Below, piece by piece: positions 26,222 to 36,982 of a stretch of DNA of 64,000 bases (the stretch's first letter is position 1; every line of letters starts with the position of its first letter). The DNA is taken from the NCBI RefSeq assembly GCF_900142625.1, contig NZ_FRBN01000002.1:124001-188000 (forward strand). The letters run 5' to 3'. The DNA is from Roseovarius marisflavi. Its GTDB lineage: Bacteria > Pseudomonadota > Alphaproteobacteria > Rhodobacterales > Rhodobacteraceae. The position numbers and the translations under genes were made by a program. The notes beneath the pieces are model-generated. The model was not told the origin of the DNA. It was given only the letters and a program-made list of their open reading frames with translations, and ran no database searches.

Positions 26222-26373
26222 GCCCTGCCCTTTATCCGTTCTGCCCTCACATTGCGCGCGATTGCCGCCCGTGTCACCCACCCAACGGCCAACAAAGTGC
26301 CGCTCAAGTCTTTCACTTGCGCGCTGCATTCGCTAGACGTCAGGCAAACCGCAAATGCGCAGGAAACAACGTC

Positions 26374-29300
26374 ATGGCGATGGAAAAGACATTCAACGCG
26401 TCTGAGGCGGAAAACCGCCTCTATCAAGCATGGGAAACGGCCGGGGCGTTCAAGGCCGGGGCCAATGCCAAACCCGATGCCGAAACCTTCAGCATCATGA
26501 TCCCGCCGCCCAATGTGACGGGCAGCCTTCACATGGGGCACGCCTTCAACAACACACTTCAGGATATCCTTGTGCGCTGGCACCGGATGCGCGGTCATGA
26601 CACCCTCTGGCAGCCGGGACAGGATCACGCCGGCATCGCCACCCAGATGGTGGTCGAGCGCAAACTTGCCGCCGAAGGCCAGCCGGGCCGCCGCGAGCTT
26701 GGCCGCGAGGCCTTCCTTGAAAAGGTCTGGGAGTGGAAAACCGAATCCGGTGACACGATCATCAATCAGCTCAAGCGCCTCGGCGCCTCCTGTGACTGGT
26801 CGCGCAACGCCTTTACCATGTCCGGCGCACCGGGCGCGCCCGCTGGCGAAGAGGGCAACTTCCACGACGCGGTGATCAAGGTCTTTGTGGAAATGTACAA
26901 CAAGGGGCTCATTTATCGCGGCAAGCGGCTGGTCAACTGGGACCCGCATTTTGAGACCGCGATTTCCGACCTTGAGGTCGAAAACACCGAGGTGCCGGGC
27001 CATATGTGGCATTTCAAATACCCGCTCGCGGGCGGTGAAACATATGAGTATTTGGAGAAAGATGAAGACGGGAATGTAATTTTCCGCGAAGAGCGCGACT
27101 ATATCTCGATCGCCACGACGCGGCCTGAAACCATGCTCGGTGACGGTGCGGTCGCCGTTCATCCATCAGATGACCGTTATGCTCCAATCGTTGGAAAATT
27201 ATGTGAAATTCCGGTTGGCCCCAAAGAGCATCGGCGATTGATCCCGATCATCACCGATGAATATCCCGATCCCACTTTCGGATCGGGCGCGGTCAAGATC
27301 ACCGGCGCGCATGACTTCAACGACTACGAGGTCGCCAAGCGCGGCAACATCCCGATGTACCGCCTGATGGATACCCGCGCCCACATGCGCGACGACGGTG
27401 CCGATTACGCCACCTGCGCCGCCCGCGCGCAGGAGATTGCCAATGGCGCCGCCTTTGACGGCGCCGAGGTCGACACGCTCAACCTGATCCCCGACCACCT
27501 GCGCGGGCTGGATCGGTTCGAGGCGCGCGCCAAGGTCGTGGAAGAGATCACCCATGAAGGCCTTGCCGTCATGGTCCCCGAGAATGACCCGCGTCTTGGC
27601 AAGGCCGCCCACGTCCCGGTTGCCCCCGAAGAGGGCGGCGATCCGCGCGAGGCGTCGCTTGTGCCGCTGGTCGAGCCGAAACCGATCATGCAGCCCTTTG
27701 GCGACCGCTCGAAGGTGGTGATCGAGCCGATGCTGACCGATCAGTGGTTCGTTGACACCGCCAAGATCGTCGGCCCGGCGATTGACGCCGTGCGCTCGGG
27801 CGAGGTCACGATCATGCCCGAGAGCGACCGCAAGGTCTATTTCCACTGGCTGGAAAACATCGAGCCCTGGTGCATCTCGCGCCAGCTCTGGTGGGGGCAT
27901 CAGATTCCGGTTTGGTATGGTCGTCGCCTCAAAGAAGGCGGGGGCTATGAAAATCTTAACAGTACCCGCGACCTCACTTGCTGTGCTTCTGAACAAGAAG
28001 CAATTGATTGGGCCAAGTCTAATTATTCAAATGAAAAAATCATTGTTCTTCAAGAACCGCCCAGCGACAATGATGATCCCGTTTTTTCAGTCACAGATGC
28101 CGAGTACATCTGGCAAGACCCCGACGTCCTCGATACCTGGTTCTCCTCCGGTCTCTGGCCCATCGGCACGCTGGGCTGGCCTGAGGACACGCCGGAGCTC
28201 AAGAAATACTTCCCCACCTCGGTGCTGATCACAGGCTTTGACATCATCTTTTTCTGGGTCGCCCGGATGATGATGATGCAATACGCCGTGGTCGGGCAAA
28301 AGCCGTTTAGCCATGTTTATGTCCATGCTCTCGTGCGCGACGAGAAGGGCAAGAAGATGTCGAAATCGCTTGGCAACGTAATCGATCCGCTTGACCTTAT
28401 CGACGAATACGGCGCCGATGCGGTGCGCTTTACGCTGACGGCGATGGCCGCCATGGGCCGCGATCTCAAGCTCTCGACGCAGCGCGTGGCGGGCTATCGC
28501 AACTTTGGCACCAAGCTCTGGAATGCGGCGCGCTTTGCCGAGATGAACGAGGCCGTCGGCAGCGACGGACAGGTCCCGACCCCCGAGGCCACGGTTAACC
28601 GCTGGATCGTCGGCGAGGTCGCCAAGGCCCGGCTGGCGGTCGACGAGGCGCTTGAAAACTTCCGCTTCAACGATGCCGCCAACGCGCTTTATACCTTTGT
28701 CTGGGGCACGGTCTGTGACTGGTATGTGGAGTTTTCCAAGCCGCTGTTGATGGATGGCGACGCCGCCACCAAGGCCGAAACACAGGCGACCATGGCCTGG
28801 GTGATCGACCAATGCCTGATCCTGTTGCACCCGATCATGCCTTTCGTGACCGAAGAGCTTTGGGACACGCTGGCGGACAAGCGCGACACGATGCTGGTGC
28901 ATGCCGATTGGCCGACCTACGGCAGCGAGTTGATCGACTCCGAGGCCGACCGCGAAATGAACTGGGTAATCGGTCTGATCGAACAGGTCCGCTCTGCGCG
29001 CGCGCAGATGCATGTGCCGGCGGGGCTTTATATTCCCGTGCTGGTAACCGAGCTGTCAGAGGCCGGGCGCATGGCATGGGAGCGCAACGAGGCGATGATC
29101 AAACGCCTCGCGCGCATCGACAGCCTGACCGACACCGAGGCCTTCCCCAAGGGGTGTGTCACCATCGCGGTTGAGGGCGGGAGCTTTGGCCTGCCGCTGG
29201 CCGATATCATCGACGTGGGCGAAGAAAAGGCGCGGCTTGAAAAGACTCTCGGCAAGCTTGAAAAAGAGCTGGGCGGTCTGCGCGGTCGCCTCAACAACCC

Positions 29301-29421
29301 CAAATTCGTCGCCTCCGCCCCCGATGAGGTGGTTGAAGAGGCGCGCGAAAACCTCGCGCTGCGCGAGGAAGAAGAGGGCAAACTACGCGCTGCCCTCGCC
29401 CGGCTCGCAGAACTCGGCTAA
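26374..29421 (+). CDS. valS: Valyl-tRNA synthetase
   Basis: A 1015-residue class I synthetase that charges tRNA-Val and edits mischarged threonine. The HIGH signature is HMGH (residues 53-56, in [16 protein letters not shown]) and the KMSKS signature is near 659 ([10 protein letters not shown]). A C-terminal coiled coil ([19 protein letters not shown]) is present. AGGAAAC lies before ATG 26374. Three stretches, about residues 220-234, 263-290 and 519-574, use AT-rich codons unlike the rest; the third is a Cys/Asn/Ser-rich segment. The frame is intact throughout. Confidence 0.97.
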   Translation: MAMEKTFNASEAENRLYQAWETAGAFKAGANAKPDAETFSIMIPPPNVTGSLHMGHAFNNTLQDILVRWHRMRGHDTLWQPGQDHAGIATQMVVERKLAAEGQPGRRELGREAFLEKVWEWKTESGDTIINQLKRLGASCDWSRNAFTMSGAPGAPAGEEGNFHDAVIKVFVEMYNKGLIYRGKRLVNWDPHFETAISDLEVENTEVPGHMWHFKYPLAGGETYEYLEKDEDGNVIFREERDYISIATTRPETMLGDGAVAVHPSDDRYAPIVGKLCEIPVGPKEHRRLIPIITDEYPDPTFGSGAVKITGAHDFNDYEVAKRGNIPMYRLMDTRAHMRDDGADYATCAARAQEIANGAAFDGAEVDTLNLIPDHLRGLDRFEARAKVVEEITHEGLAVMVPENDPRLGKAAHVPVAPEEGGDPREASLVPLVEPKPIMQPFGDRSKVVIEPMLTDQWFVDTAKIVGPAIDAVRSGEVTIMPESDRKVYFHWLENIEPWCISRQLWWGHQIPVWYGRRLKEGGGYENLNSTRDLTCCASEQEAIDWAKSNYSNEKIIVLQEPPSDNDDPVFSVTDAEYIWQDPDVLDTWFSSGLWPIGTLGWPEDTPELKKYFPTSVLITGFDIIFFWVARMMMMQYAVVGQKPFSHVYVHALVRDEKGKKMSKSLGNVIDPLDLIDEYGADAVRFTLTAMAAMGRDLKLSTQRVAGYRNFGTKLWNAARFAEMNEAVGSDGQVPTPEATVNRWIVGEVAKARLAVDEALENFRFNDAANALYTFVWGTVCDWYVEFSKPLLMDGDAATKAETQATMAWVIDQCLILLHPIMPFVTEELWDTLADKRDTMLVHADWPTYGSELIDSEADREMNWVIGLIEQVRSARAQMHVPAGLYIPVLVTELSEAGRMAWERNEAMIKRLARIDSLTDTEAFPKGCVTIAVEGGSFGLPLADIIDVGEEKARLEKTLGKLEKELGGLRGRLNNPKFVASAPDEVVEEARENLALREEEEGKLRAALARLAELG

Positions 29422-29428
29422 ATCCTGT

Positions 29429-29455
29429 GCGCCCTTCCCTTATCCGGAAGGGCGC
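29429..29455 (+). terminator. Stem-loop terminator after valS
   Basis: A perfect 10-bp stem, GCGCCCTTCC and GGAAGGGCGC, with a 7-base loop, 8 bases after the valS stop. There is no long T run. It probably ends valS transcription before the convergent uvrD gene. Confidence 0.7.
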
Positions 29456-29490
29456 GTGTTCAGGCAAGGCTGGTCCATAAGAGTTTTGGG

Positions 29491-29522
29491 CCTCCGGCGG
29501 GGATATTTGGAGCAAGAAGAAG
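29491..29522. repeat. Short interspersed intergenic motif
   Basis: The segment CCTCCGGCGGGGATATTTGG continues into AGCAAGAAGAAG. A related sequence in reverse orientation occurs at about 50341-50371, next to another convergent gene end. Both copies are intergenic at 3' ends. Confidence 0.5.
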
Positions 29523-29579
29523 CACACCAGCTTTCATCTTTCTCTAAATACTCAAATTCAGATCGCCAAGCGCCAGAGG

Positions 29580-32000
29580 TCAGAAGGGCACATCATCGGT
29601 GCCCGTAATAAAGCGGGCGACGACCTTTTTGGTGCCCGCCTTTTCAAAGTCGATCTCGAGCTTGTCGCCCTCGATGCCGATGATCACGCCATAGCCGAAT
29701 TTCTGGTGAAAGACGCGCTCGCCCATGGAATGCGTGCTGACCGCCTGCAGGTCGATCACGGTATTGCTGGCCTCGCGCGGCTGGCTTGTCGGGCGCTCGG
29801 CGCTGCGGGTCTGAAGGCGGCGCCAGCCGGGCGAGTTATAGACATTGGCCTCGGCAACGCGGGTCTCGAGCGTGCTGTTCATGCCCGCCGCGCCATAGCC
29901 GCCGCCATAAAGGCCCGGCGGGGTGAGCACCTCGACATGAGCCTCGGGCAGCTCGTCAATAAAACGCGAGGGCATCTGGCTTTGCCATTGACCGTAGACG
30001 CGACGATTGCCGGCAAAGGAGATCGTGCAGACCTCTTCGGCGCGGGTGATGCCGACATAGGCAAGCCGACGCTCTTCCTCGACGCCGCGCTGACCGCTTT
30101 CATCCATCGAGCGTTGCGAGGGAAAAAGCCCGTCTTCCCAGCCCGGCAGGAACACCACCGGAAATTCAAGCCCCTTGGCGGCGTGCAGGGTCATGATCGA
30201 AATTTTTTCGCCGTCTTCGCCCGCCTCATTGTCCATGATCAGGCTGACATGTTCGAGAAAGCCCTGAAGGTTCTCGAATTGCTCAAGCGCCTTGACCAGT
30301 TCCTTGAGGTTCTCAAGCCGACCCGGCGCTTCGGGCGTTTTGTCGTTCTGCCACATCCCGGTATAGCCGGATTCATCGAGGATCGTCTCGGCCAACTCGA
30401 CGTGGCTCACCTCGGGCGGCTCGTATTCCACCCGCTCGATTTCGCCGCCATCATCCACAACGCTGTCGGCATCAAGCGCCACCCGGCGCAATTCGCCCTG
30501 GGTCAGGGCGGCCCAGCGATCCAACCCGTCGAGCAATTTGCCAAGTTCAACGGCGCCCTTGCCGCCAAGCCCCTTTTCGGCAAGCAGAATGCGCGCGCCC
30601 TCGATCAGCGGCACGCCGTTGGCGCGCGCTGTCATCTGGATTTTCTGCTGGGCCTTGTCGCCAAGACCGCGCTTGGGGGTATTCACGATCCGCTCGAACG
30701 CCAGATCGTCGGCGGGCGAGGTGACAAGGCGGAAATAGGCCATGGCATCGCGGATTTCCATGCGCTCGTAAAAGCGCGGGCCGCCGATCACGCGATAGGG
30801 CATGCCGATGGTCAGAAACCGATCCTCAAACGCGCGCATCTGGTGGGAAGCGCGCACGAGGATGGCCATGTCATCAAGCGAAAAGGGCCGCAACCCGCGG
30901 CTGCCGCCCTGCATCGCGTCGACTTCTTCACCGATCCAGCGCGCCTCTTCCTCGCCGTCCCAATGGCCGATCAGGCGGACCTTTTCGCCGGTCTCCGCCT
31001 CGGTCCAGAGTTCTTTGCCCAGACGCCCCTGATTGCCGGAAATCACGCTTGAGGCGGCGGCAAGGATATGCGGTGTCGAGCGGTAATTCTGTTCCAGACG
31101 GATCACCGCCGCGCCGGGAAAATCCTTTTCAAACCGCAGGATATTGCCCACCTCGGCGCCGCGCCAGCCATAGATCGACTGATCGTCATCACCCACACAG
31201 CAGATATTCTTGTGCCCCGCCGCAAGAAGCCGCAGCCACAGGTATTGGGCGACGTTGGTATCCTGATACTCGTCCACCATGATAAAGCGGAACCAGCGTT
31301 GGTATTGCGCCAGAACATCGTCATGGGTCTGAAAGATGCTGACCACATGCAACAGGAGGTCGCCGAAATCGACGGCGTTCAACTCGATCAGGCGGGCCTG
31401 ATACTGACGATAGAGAGCGGGGCCCTTGCCGTCATAGGCACCTGCCTCGGCGGCGGGCAGGTTGTCGGGCGTCCAGGCGCGGTTTTTCCAGTTGTCGATA
31501 ACCCCGGCAAGCGCGCGCGCGGGCCAGCGTTTATCGTCGATCCCGGCCGCCTGCACCAGCTGTTTCAAAAGCCGTAGCTGATCGTCGGTATCCAGAATGG
31601 TAAAGTTGGACTTGAGGCCGACAAGCTCTGCGTGGCGGCGCAGCAGCTTCACACAGATCGAGTGAAAGGTGCCAAGCCAGGGCATGCCCTCGGCGGGTTG
31701 GCCCAATAGGTTTCCGACGCGGTTTTTCATCTCGCGCGCGGCCTTGTTGGTAAAGGTCACCGCCAGAATTTCGTTGGGCCGCGCCTTGCCGGTGTTGAGC
31801 ATATGCACGATCCGCGTGGTCAGCGCCTTGGTCTTGCCGGTGCCGGCCCCGGCCAGCATCAGGACCGGGCCTTCGATGGTTTCGACCGCCTTGCGCTGTT
31901 CGGGGTTGAGCCCGTCAAGATAGGGAGAGGGACGCGCCGCCATGGCGCGGGCCGCAAGCGAGGCGCCTTCAAAGGCGTCGGATTCGTCATATGTACTCAT
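29580..32000 (-). CDS. uvrD: UvrD/PcrA-type DNA helicase II
   Basis: An 806-residue superfamily 1 helicase acting in nucleotide excision and mismatch repair. The Walker A motif AGAGTGKT is at residues 50-57. DEYQDTN (motif II), GDDDQSIYGWRGA (motif III), GLEFP and VGITRAEE (motif VI) are all present. The C-terminus ends in a Tudor-like module (KFGYGVIIGIEGDKLEIDFE) typical of this type. ATG 32000 gives the normal start; upstream in-frame sequence overlaps the next gene. Confidence 0.95.
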   Translation of the reverse strand: MSTYDESDAFEGASLAARAMAARPSPYLDGLNPEQRKAVETIEGPVLMLAGAGTGKTKALTTRIVHMLNTGKARPNEILAVTFTNKAAREMKNRVGNLLGQPAEGMPWLGTFHSICVKLLRRHAELVGLKSNFTILDTDDQLRLLKQLVQAAGIDDKRWPARALAGVIDNWKNRAWTPDNLPAAEAGAYDGKGPALYRQYQARLIELNAVDFGDLLLHVVSIFQTHDDVLAQYQRWFRFIMVDEYQDTNVAQYLWLRLLAAGHKNICCVGDDDQSIYGWRGAEVGNILRFEKDFPGAAVIRLEQNYRSTPHILAAASSVISGNQGRLGKELWTEAETGEKVRLIGHWDGEEEARWIGEEVDAMQGGSRGLRPFSLDDMAILVRASHQMRAFEDRFLTIGMPYRVIGGPRFYERMEIRDAMAYFRLVTSPADDLAFERIVNTPKRGLGDKAQQKIQMTARANGVPLIEGARILLAEKGLGGKGAVELGKLLDGLDRWAALTQGELRRVALDADSVVDDGGEIERVEYEPPEVSHVELAETILDESGYTGMWQNDKTPEAPGRLENLKELVKALEQFENLQGFLEHVSLIMDNEAGEDGEKISIMTLHAAKGLEFPVVFLPGWEDGLFPSQRSMDESGQRGVEEERRLAYVGITRAEEVCTISFAGNRRVYGQWQSQMPSRFIDELPEAHVEVLTPPGLYGGGYGAAGMNSTLETRVAEANVYNSPGWRRLQTRSAERPTSQPREASNTVIDLQAVSTHSMGERVFHQKFGYGVIIGIEGDKLEIDFEKAGTKKVVARFITGTDDVPF

Positions 32001-32112
32001 GGTCGCAACAATAGCGCGGGCTTGCGCCAAGATAAAGAGATGTTCGGGGATTGTTCCCATGGTATTGCGCGCCTTTACGACACGCTGGACAAGTCCCTGA
32101 AAACCCGCACAA

Positions 32113-33261
32113 ATGCGCGCTATGGACCTGCATTCAAAATACCCCGCCTTGTCTGATCTGCGCGCCCGTGCGCGCACCCGCATCCCGCGTTTCGTCTGGG
32201 AGTATCTCGATAGCGGCACCGGGGTTGAGGCCACCAAGGCGCGCAATCGCGAGATGCTGGATCGGGTGCACCTGATGCCGTCGATCCTGCATGGTGAGTT
32301 CACGCCCGATATCAGCGCCCCGCTTTTGGGGCAGGTGCATGCGCTTCCGGTGGGGATTGCGCCGGTGGGGATGTCGGGGCTGATCTGGCCGGATGCAGAG
32401 CGCCACCTTGCGCGCGCTGCGACGCAGGCGGGCATTCCCTATGCGCTATCGACCGTAGCCAGTCAAAAGCCCGAGGACGTCGGCCCGCACCTCAATGGCC
32501 AAGGCTGGTTTCAGCTTTATCCGCCGCGCGACCCGGAGATTCGCACCGATATGCTCAATCGTGCGCGTGCCGCCGGGTTTGGCGTTCTGGTTCTAACCGT
32601 CGATGTGCCGGTGGGAAGCCGTCGCGAACGTCAGGCGCGCTCTGGCCTGACGCAGCCGCCGAAACTGACGCCGCGCCTTTTGGCGCAGGTGGCGCTGCGC
32701 CCGGCCTGGGCGCTTGGCATGGCGCGCATGGGCATGCCGCGGATGCGGTTGATTGACGATTATGCGGGCGGAACCAAGGGGTTGCCGTCGAACAAGCACG
32801 CCGGATACCTTTTGCGCACCTCGCCGGATTGGGACTATCTGCGTTGGTTGCGCGATGCCTGGGAAGGGCCGATCGTGGTCAAGGGCGTGCTAAACGGCGA
32901 TGACGCGCGCGCGCTTGAGGCAGAGGGTGTTGATGCGATCTGGGTCTCGAACCATGCCGGTCGTCAGTTTGACGCCGCCCCCGCCACCATCGAGGCCCTG
33001 CCAGAGGTGCGCGCCGCGACCCGTCTTCCGGTGATCATGGATGGCGGGATCGAGGGCGGGCTGGACGTGTTGCGCGCCATCGCCCTTGGGGCGGATTTCG
33101 TGATGATGGGGCGCGGCTGGCATTTCGCGCTTGGCGCGCTCGGGGCCGAGGGGCCGGCGCATCTGGCGGATATTCTGGCGCAGGATATCAAGGCGAATAT
33201 GGGGCAGCTTGGCACCAAGACCCTGTTTGACGTGCGCGACCGGCTGATCCCGACCGGGTAA
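32113..33261 (+). CDS. FMN-dependent alpha-hydroxy-acid oxidase/dehydrogenase
   Basis: A 382-residue TIM-barrel flavoprotein of the L-lactate dehydrogenase/glycolate oxidase family. It begins DLHSKYPALSDLRARARTRI and carries IVVKGVLNGDDARA, the active-site motif SNHAGRQFDAAP (normally HGGRQLD, here with Ala for the first Gly), and MDGGIEGGLDVLRAIALGAD. Start ATG 32113 or 32122. Lactate is the default substrate, but the altered motif leaves this open. It is divergent from uvrD. Confidence 0.85.
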   Translation: MRAMDLHSKYPALSDLRARARTRIPRFVWEYLDSGTGVEATKARNREMLDRVHLMPSILHGEFTPDISAPLLGQVHALPVGIAPVGMSGLIWPDAERHLARAATQAGIPYALSTVASQKPEDVGPHLNGQGWFQLYPPRDPEIRTDMLNRARAAGFGVLVLTVDVPVGSRRERQARSGLTQPPKLTPRLLAQVALRPAWALGMARMGMPRMRLIDDYAGGTKGLPSNKHAGYLLRTSPDWDYLRWLRDAWEGPIVVKGVLNGDDARALEAEGVDAIWVSNHAGRQFDAAPATIEALPEVRAATRLPVIMDGGIEGGLDVLRAIALGADFVMMGRGWHFALGALGAEGPAHLADILAQDIKANMGQLGTKTLFDVRDRLIPTG

Positions 33262-33417
33262 GGCCCCCTACCCGCCCGGTCATGAATTTTCTCCGCCCGG
33301 CAAATACCCACTATGCCGGATTGCGCAATCCTTTCACAAATCTTACAAGATCACAGCGCTGCAACGCGGCATGCCGCAGATAACAGCGCCAAGAGACAAT
33401 AACCGGGGGGACAGGCC
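33262..33417 (+). promoter_or_regulatory. Upstream region of pyruvate carboxylase
   Basis: A 156-base gap that must hold the pyc promoter. It contains a perfect 12-base palindrome GCGGCATGCCGC (33366-33377), a possible protein site, and a GGGGGGA ribosome site just before the pyc ATG. No regulator can be named. Confidence 0.35.
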
Positions 33418-36400
33418 ATGGCCGAATTCAAGAAAATCCTGATTGCGAACCGGGGCGAGATCGCCATTCGCATCATGCGCGCCGCCAATGAAATGGGCAA
33501 ACGCACCGTCGCCATCTTTGCCGAGGAAGACAAGCTCAGCCTGCACCGGTTCAAGGCCGACGAGGCCTACCGCATCGGCGAAGGCATGGGGCCGGTCGCG
33601 GCCTACCTCTCGATCGAGGAAATCATTCGTGTCGCCAAGCAATCCGGCGCAGATGCGATTCACCCCGGCTATGGTCTGTTGTCGGAAAATCCCGAATTCG
33701 TCGATGCCTGCGACGCCGCAGGGATCACCTTTATCGGCCCCAAGGCCGAAACCATGCGCCAATTGGGCGACAAGGCAAGCGCGCGCCGCGTGGCGATCGA
33801 GGCCGGCGTGCCGGTCATTCCGGCGACCGAGGTGCTTGGCGATGATATGGACAAGGTGCGCGCAGAGGCCGCCGAGGTTGGATACCCCTTGATGCTCAAG
33901 GCAAGCTGGGGCGGTGGCGGGCGCGGCATGCGGCCGATCAACGGGCCCGACGAGCTTGAAGAAAAGGTGCTTGAGGGGCGGCGCGAGGCCGAGGCGGCCT
34001 TTGGCAATGGCGAGGGATACCTCGAAAAGATGATCCTGCGCGCACGTCACGTCGAGGTTCAGATCCTTGGCGACAAGCACGGCAATATGTACCACCTCTA
34101 CGAGCGCGATTGCTCGGTGCAGCGGCGCAACCAGAAGGTGGTTGAACGCGCCCCCGCCCCTTATCTGAGTGAGGCGCAGCGCGAAGAGATTTGCCAGCTT
34201 GGCTATCGCATCTGCAAGCATGTGAATTATGAATGTGCCGGCACGGTCGAATTCCTGATGGATATGGACACCGGCGCGTTCTTCTTCATCGAGGTCAACC
34301 CGCGCGTACAGGTCGAACATACCGTCACCGAAGAGGTGACCGGCATCGACATCGTACAGGCCCAGATCAAGATCGCCGAGGGCAAGACCCTGACCGAGGC
34401 CACCGGCAAGGCCAGCCAATACGACATCACGCTGAACGGCCACGCCCTCCAGACCCGGATCACCACCGAGGACCCGCTCAACAACTTCATTCCCGATTAC
34501 GGTCGAATCGTCGCCTATCGCTCGGCGACCGGCATGGGCATCCGGCTTGATGGCGGCACTGCCTATTCGGGCGGCGTGATCACGCGCTACTATGACAGCC
34601 TCTTGACCAAGGTCACCGCATGGGCACCGACCCCGGAAGCCGCCATTGCCCGGATGGACCGCGCGCTTCGCGAATTCCGCATTCGCGGGGTCAGCACCAA
34701 CATCGCCTTCGTCGAGAACCTGCTGAAACATCCGACGTTCCTTAACAATGAATACACCACCAAGTTCATCGACACGACGCCCGAACTGTTCCACTTCGAG
34801 AAGCGCCAGGATCGCGGCTCCAAGGTCCTGACCTATATCGCGGATATCACGGTGAACGGGCATCCGGAGGTGGAGGGGCGCACGCGCCCGCCCGCCGATC
34901 TCAAGCTGCCGCGTGCACCGCGCCCGCAGACCGCAGATGTCGCCCACGGGGCCAAGCAGATCCTCGACCGCGACGGGCCGCAGGCCGTGGCCGACTGGAT
35001 GGCGGCACAAAAGCGGCTTCTGATCACCGACACCACGATGCGCGACAGCCATCAGTCGCTCTTGGCCACACGGATGCGCTCGATCGACATGATCGGCATC
35101 GCGCCCAATTACGCCCATGACCTGCCGGAGCTTTTCTCGATGGAATGCTGGGGCGGCGCGACCTTTGACGTGGCCTACCGCTTTCTCGACGAATGCCCCT
35201 GGCAACGGTTGCGCGACCTGCGCGCCGCCATGCCCAACCTGCTTACCCAGATGCTGCTGCGCGGCTCGAACGGGGTCGGCTACACCAATTATCCCGACAA
35301 TGTGGTGGCGGCATTTGTCAAGCAGGCGGCCGAGAGCGGCATCGATCTCTTCCGCGTCTTCGACCCGCTCAACTGGGCCGAGAACATGCGCGTCTCGATG
35401 GATGCGGTGCTCGACTCGGGCAAGATTCTCGAGGCGGCGATCTGCTATACCGGGGACATTCTCGATCCGGCCCGCTCGAAATACGATCTGAAATACTATC
35501 TCGACATGGCCAAGGAACTGAAGACGGCGGGCACGCATATCCTTTGCCTCAAGGACATGGGCGGCCTGATGAAACCGGCGACGGCAAGCGTGCTCTTCAA
35601 GGCGCTCAAGGAAGAGGTGGGGCTGCCGCTGCACTTTCACACGCATGACACCGCCGGCATCGCGGGGGCCACGATCCTTGCCGCCTCCGAGGCTGGTGTG
35701 GATGCGGTCGACTGCGCGATGGACGCGCTCTCGGGCAATACCTCGCAGGCGACGCTTGGCACGATTGTCGAGGCGCTGCGCCATACCGAGCGCGACACCG
35801 GGCTCGATATCGGCGCCATCCGGAAGATCTCGAATTACTGGGAATCGGTCCGCGACCATTACGCCGCCTTCGAGAGTGGTATGCAGTCACCCACCTCTGA
35901 GGTCTATCTGCACGAGATGCCCGGCGGGCAGTTCACCAACCTCAAGGCGCAGGCGCGCTCGATGGGGATGGAGGACCGCTGGCACGACATCGCGCGCACC
36001 TATGCCGATGTGAACCAGATGTTCGGCGATGTGATCAAGGTAACGCCGATCGCCAAGACCGTCGGCGATCTCGCCCTGATGATGGTAAGCCAGGGCCTGA
36101 CCTGCGAGGATGTGCTCAACCCCAAAACCGAGGTCAGCTTTCCCGACAGCGTTGTGACACTGATGAAAGGTTATGTCGGCCAGGCACCCGGCGGCTTTCC
36201 TGAGGCCATCGTCAAGAAGGTGCTCAAGGGCGAAGAGCCGATCACCGTGCGCCCCGGCACGCTGTTGCCGCCCGAAGATCTTGACGCGCGCCGCGCCGAG
36301 CTGGTGGAGCGCTTCGGCGAGAACATCGACAACGAGGACCTGATGGGAAGTCTGATGTATCCGCGCGTCTTTGCCGATTACATGGAGCATCACGCAGTCC

Positions 36401-36858
36401 ACGGCCCCGTGCGCACCCTGCCGACGCGGACATTCTTTTACGGCATGGAAGCGGGCGAGGAAATCAGTGTCGAGATCGACCCCGGCAAGATCCTTGAAAT
36501 CCGGCTTCAGGCGGTGGGCGACACCCTGCCCGATGGTGAGGTCAAGGTGTTCTTCGAACTCAACGGTCAGCCGCGCGTGATCCGGGTGCCGAACCGTCTG
36601 GCCAAGGCGCAGACCGCCGCACGCCCCAAGGCCGAGCTTGGCAATCCCAAGCATGTCGGCGCGCCGATGCCGGGCGTGGTGGCAAGCGTGGCAGCCGTTC
36701 CCGGCAAGCCGGTCAAGGCGGGCGATCTGCTGCTGACCATCGAGGCGATGAAGATGGAAACCGGCATTCACGCAGAACGCGACGCGACCATCAAGGCCGT
36801 GCATGTCACGCCCGGCGGTCAGATCGACGCCAAGGATCTGTTGGTCGAGTTCGAATAG
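33418..36858 (+). CDS. pyc: Pyruvate carboxylase
   Basis: A 1146-residue single-chain biotin enzyme making oxaloacetate from pyruvate, bicarbonate and ATP. Domain order is the biotin carboxylase ATP-grasp part (residues 1-455, ANRGEIAIRIMRAA at the start), the carboxyltransferase domain (about 530-800, TDTTMRDSHQSLLATRMRS), an allosteric/linker region, and the biotinyl domain with EAMKMET, biotin on Lys1112. It is full length. It stands alone and is followed by a strong terminator. Confidence 0.97.
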   Translation: MAEFKKILIANRGEIAIRIMRAANEMGKRTVAIFAEEDKLSLHRFKADEAYRIGEGMGPVAAYLSIEEIIRVAKQSGADAIHPGYGLLSENPEFVDACDAAGITFIGPKAETMRQLGDKASARRVAIEAGVPVIPATEVLGDDMDKVRAEAAEVGYPLMLKASWGGGGRGMRPINGPDELEEKVLEGRREAEAAFGNGEGYLEKMILRARHVEVQILGDKHGNMYHLYERDCSVQRRNQKVVERAPAPYLSEAQREEICQLGYRICKHVNYECAGTVEFLMDMDTGAFFFIEVNPRVQVEHTVTEEVTGIDIVQAQIKIAEGKTLTEATGKASQYDITLNGHALQTRITTEDPLNNFIPDYGRIVAYRSATGMGIRLDGGTAYSGGVITRYYDSLLTKVTAWAPTPEAAIARMDRALREFRIRGVSTNIAFVENLLKHPTFLNNEYTTKFIDTTPELFHFEKRQDRGSKVLTYIADITVNGHPEVEGRTRPPADLKLPRAPRPQTADVAHGAKQILDRDGPQAVADWMAAQKRLLITDTTMRDSHQSLLATRMRSIDMIGIAPNYAHDLPELFSMECWGGATFDVAYRFLDECPWQRLRDLRAAMPNLLTQMLLRGSNGVGYTNYPDNVVAAFVKQAAESGIDLFRVFDPLNWAENMRVSMDAVLDSGKILEAAICYTGDILDPARSKYDLKYYLDMAKELKTAGTHILCLKDMGGLMKPATASVLFKALKEEVGLPLHFHTHDTAGIAGATILAASEAGVDAVDCAMDALSGNTSQATLGTIVEALRHTERDTGLDIGAIRKISNYWESVRDHYAAFESGMQSPTSEVYLHEMPGGQFTNLKAQARSMGMEDRWHDIARTYADVNQMFGDVIKVTPIAKTVGDLALMMVSQGLTCEDVLNPKTEVSFPDSVVTLMKGYVGQAPGGFPEAIVKKVLKGEEPITVRPGTLLPPEDLDARRAELVERFGENIDNEDLMGSLMYPRVFADYMEHHAVHGPVRTLPTRTFFYGMEAGEEISVEIDPGKILEIRLQAVGDTLPDGEVKVFFELNGQPRVIRVPNRLAKAQTAARPKAELGNPKHVGAPMPGVVASVAAVPGKPVKAGDLLLTIEAMKMETGIHAERDATIKAVHVTPGGQIDAKDLLVEFE

Positions 36859-36921
36859 CGGCTCATCCGCCCTGTCAGGCGGCCTCGCGACATCGCGGGG
36901 GCCCTGAAGTAGAGCCTTTTC

Positions 36922-36956
36922 AAGACGCGCGAATCCGAGGATGGTTCGCGCGTCTT
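36922..36956 (+). terminator. Rho-independent terminator after pyc
   Basis: A perfect 12-bp stem, AAGACGCGCGAA and TTCGCGCGTCTT, with an 11-base loop, followed by TGCTTTG. It lies 63 bases past the pyc stop and just before the next gene. Confidence 0.85.
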
Positions 36957-36982
36957 TGCTTTGATCCGGGGGCGCGCGCGAC

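Noticed and set aside
33343..35859. An 838-residue minus-strand open frame opposite pyruvate carboxylase
   Set aside because: The opposite strand encodes an unmistakable full-length enzyme; this frame has no recognisable motif.
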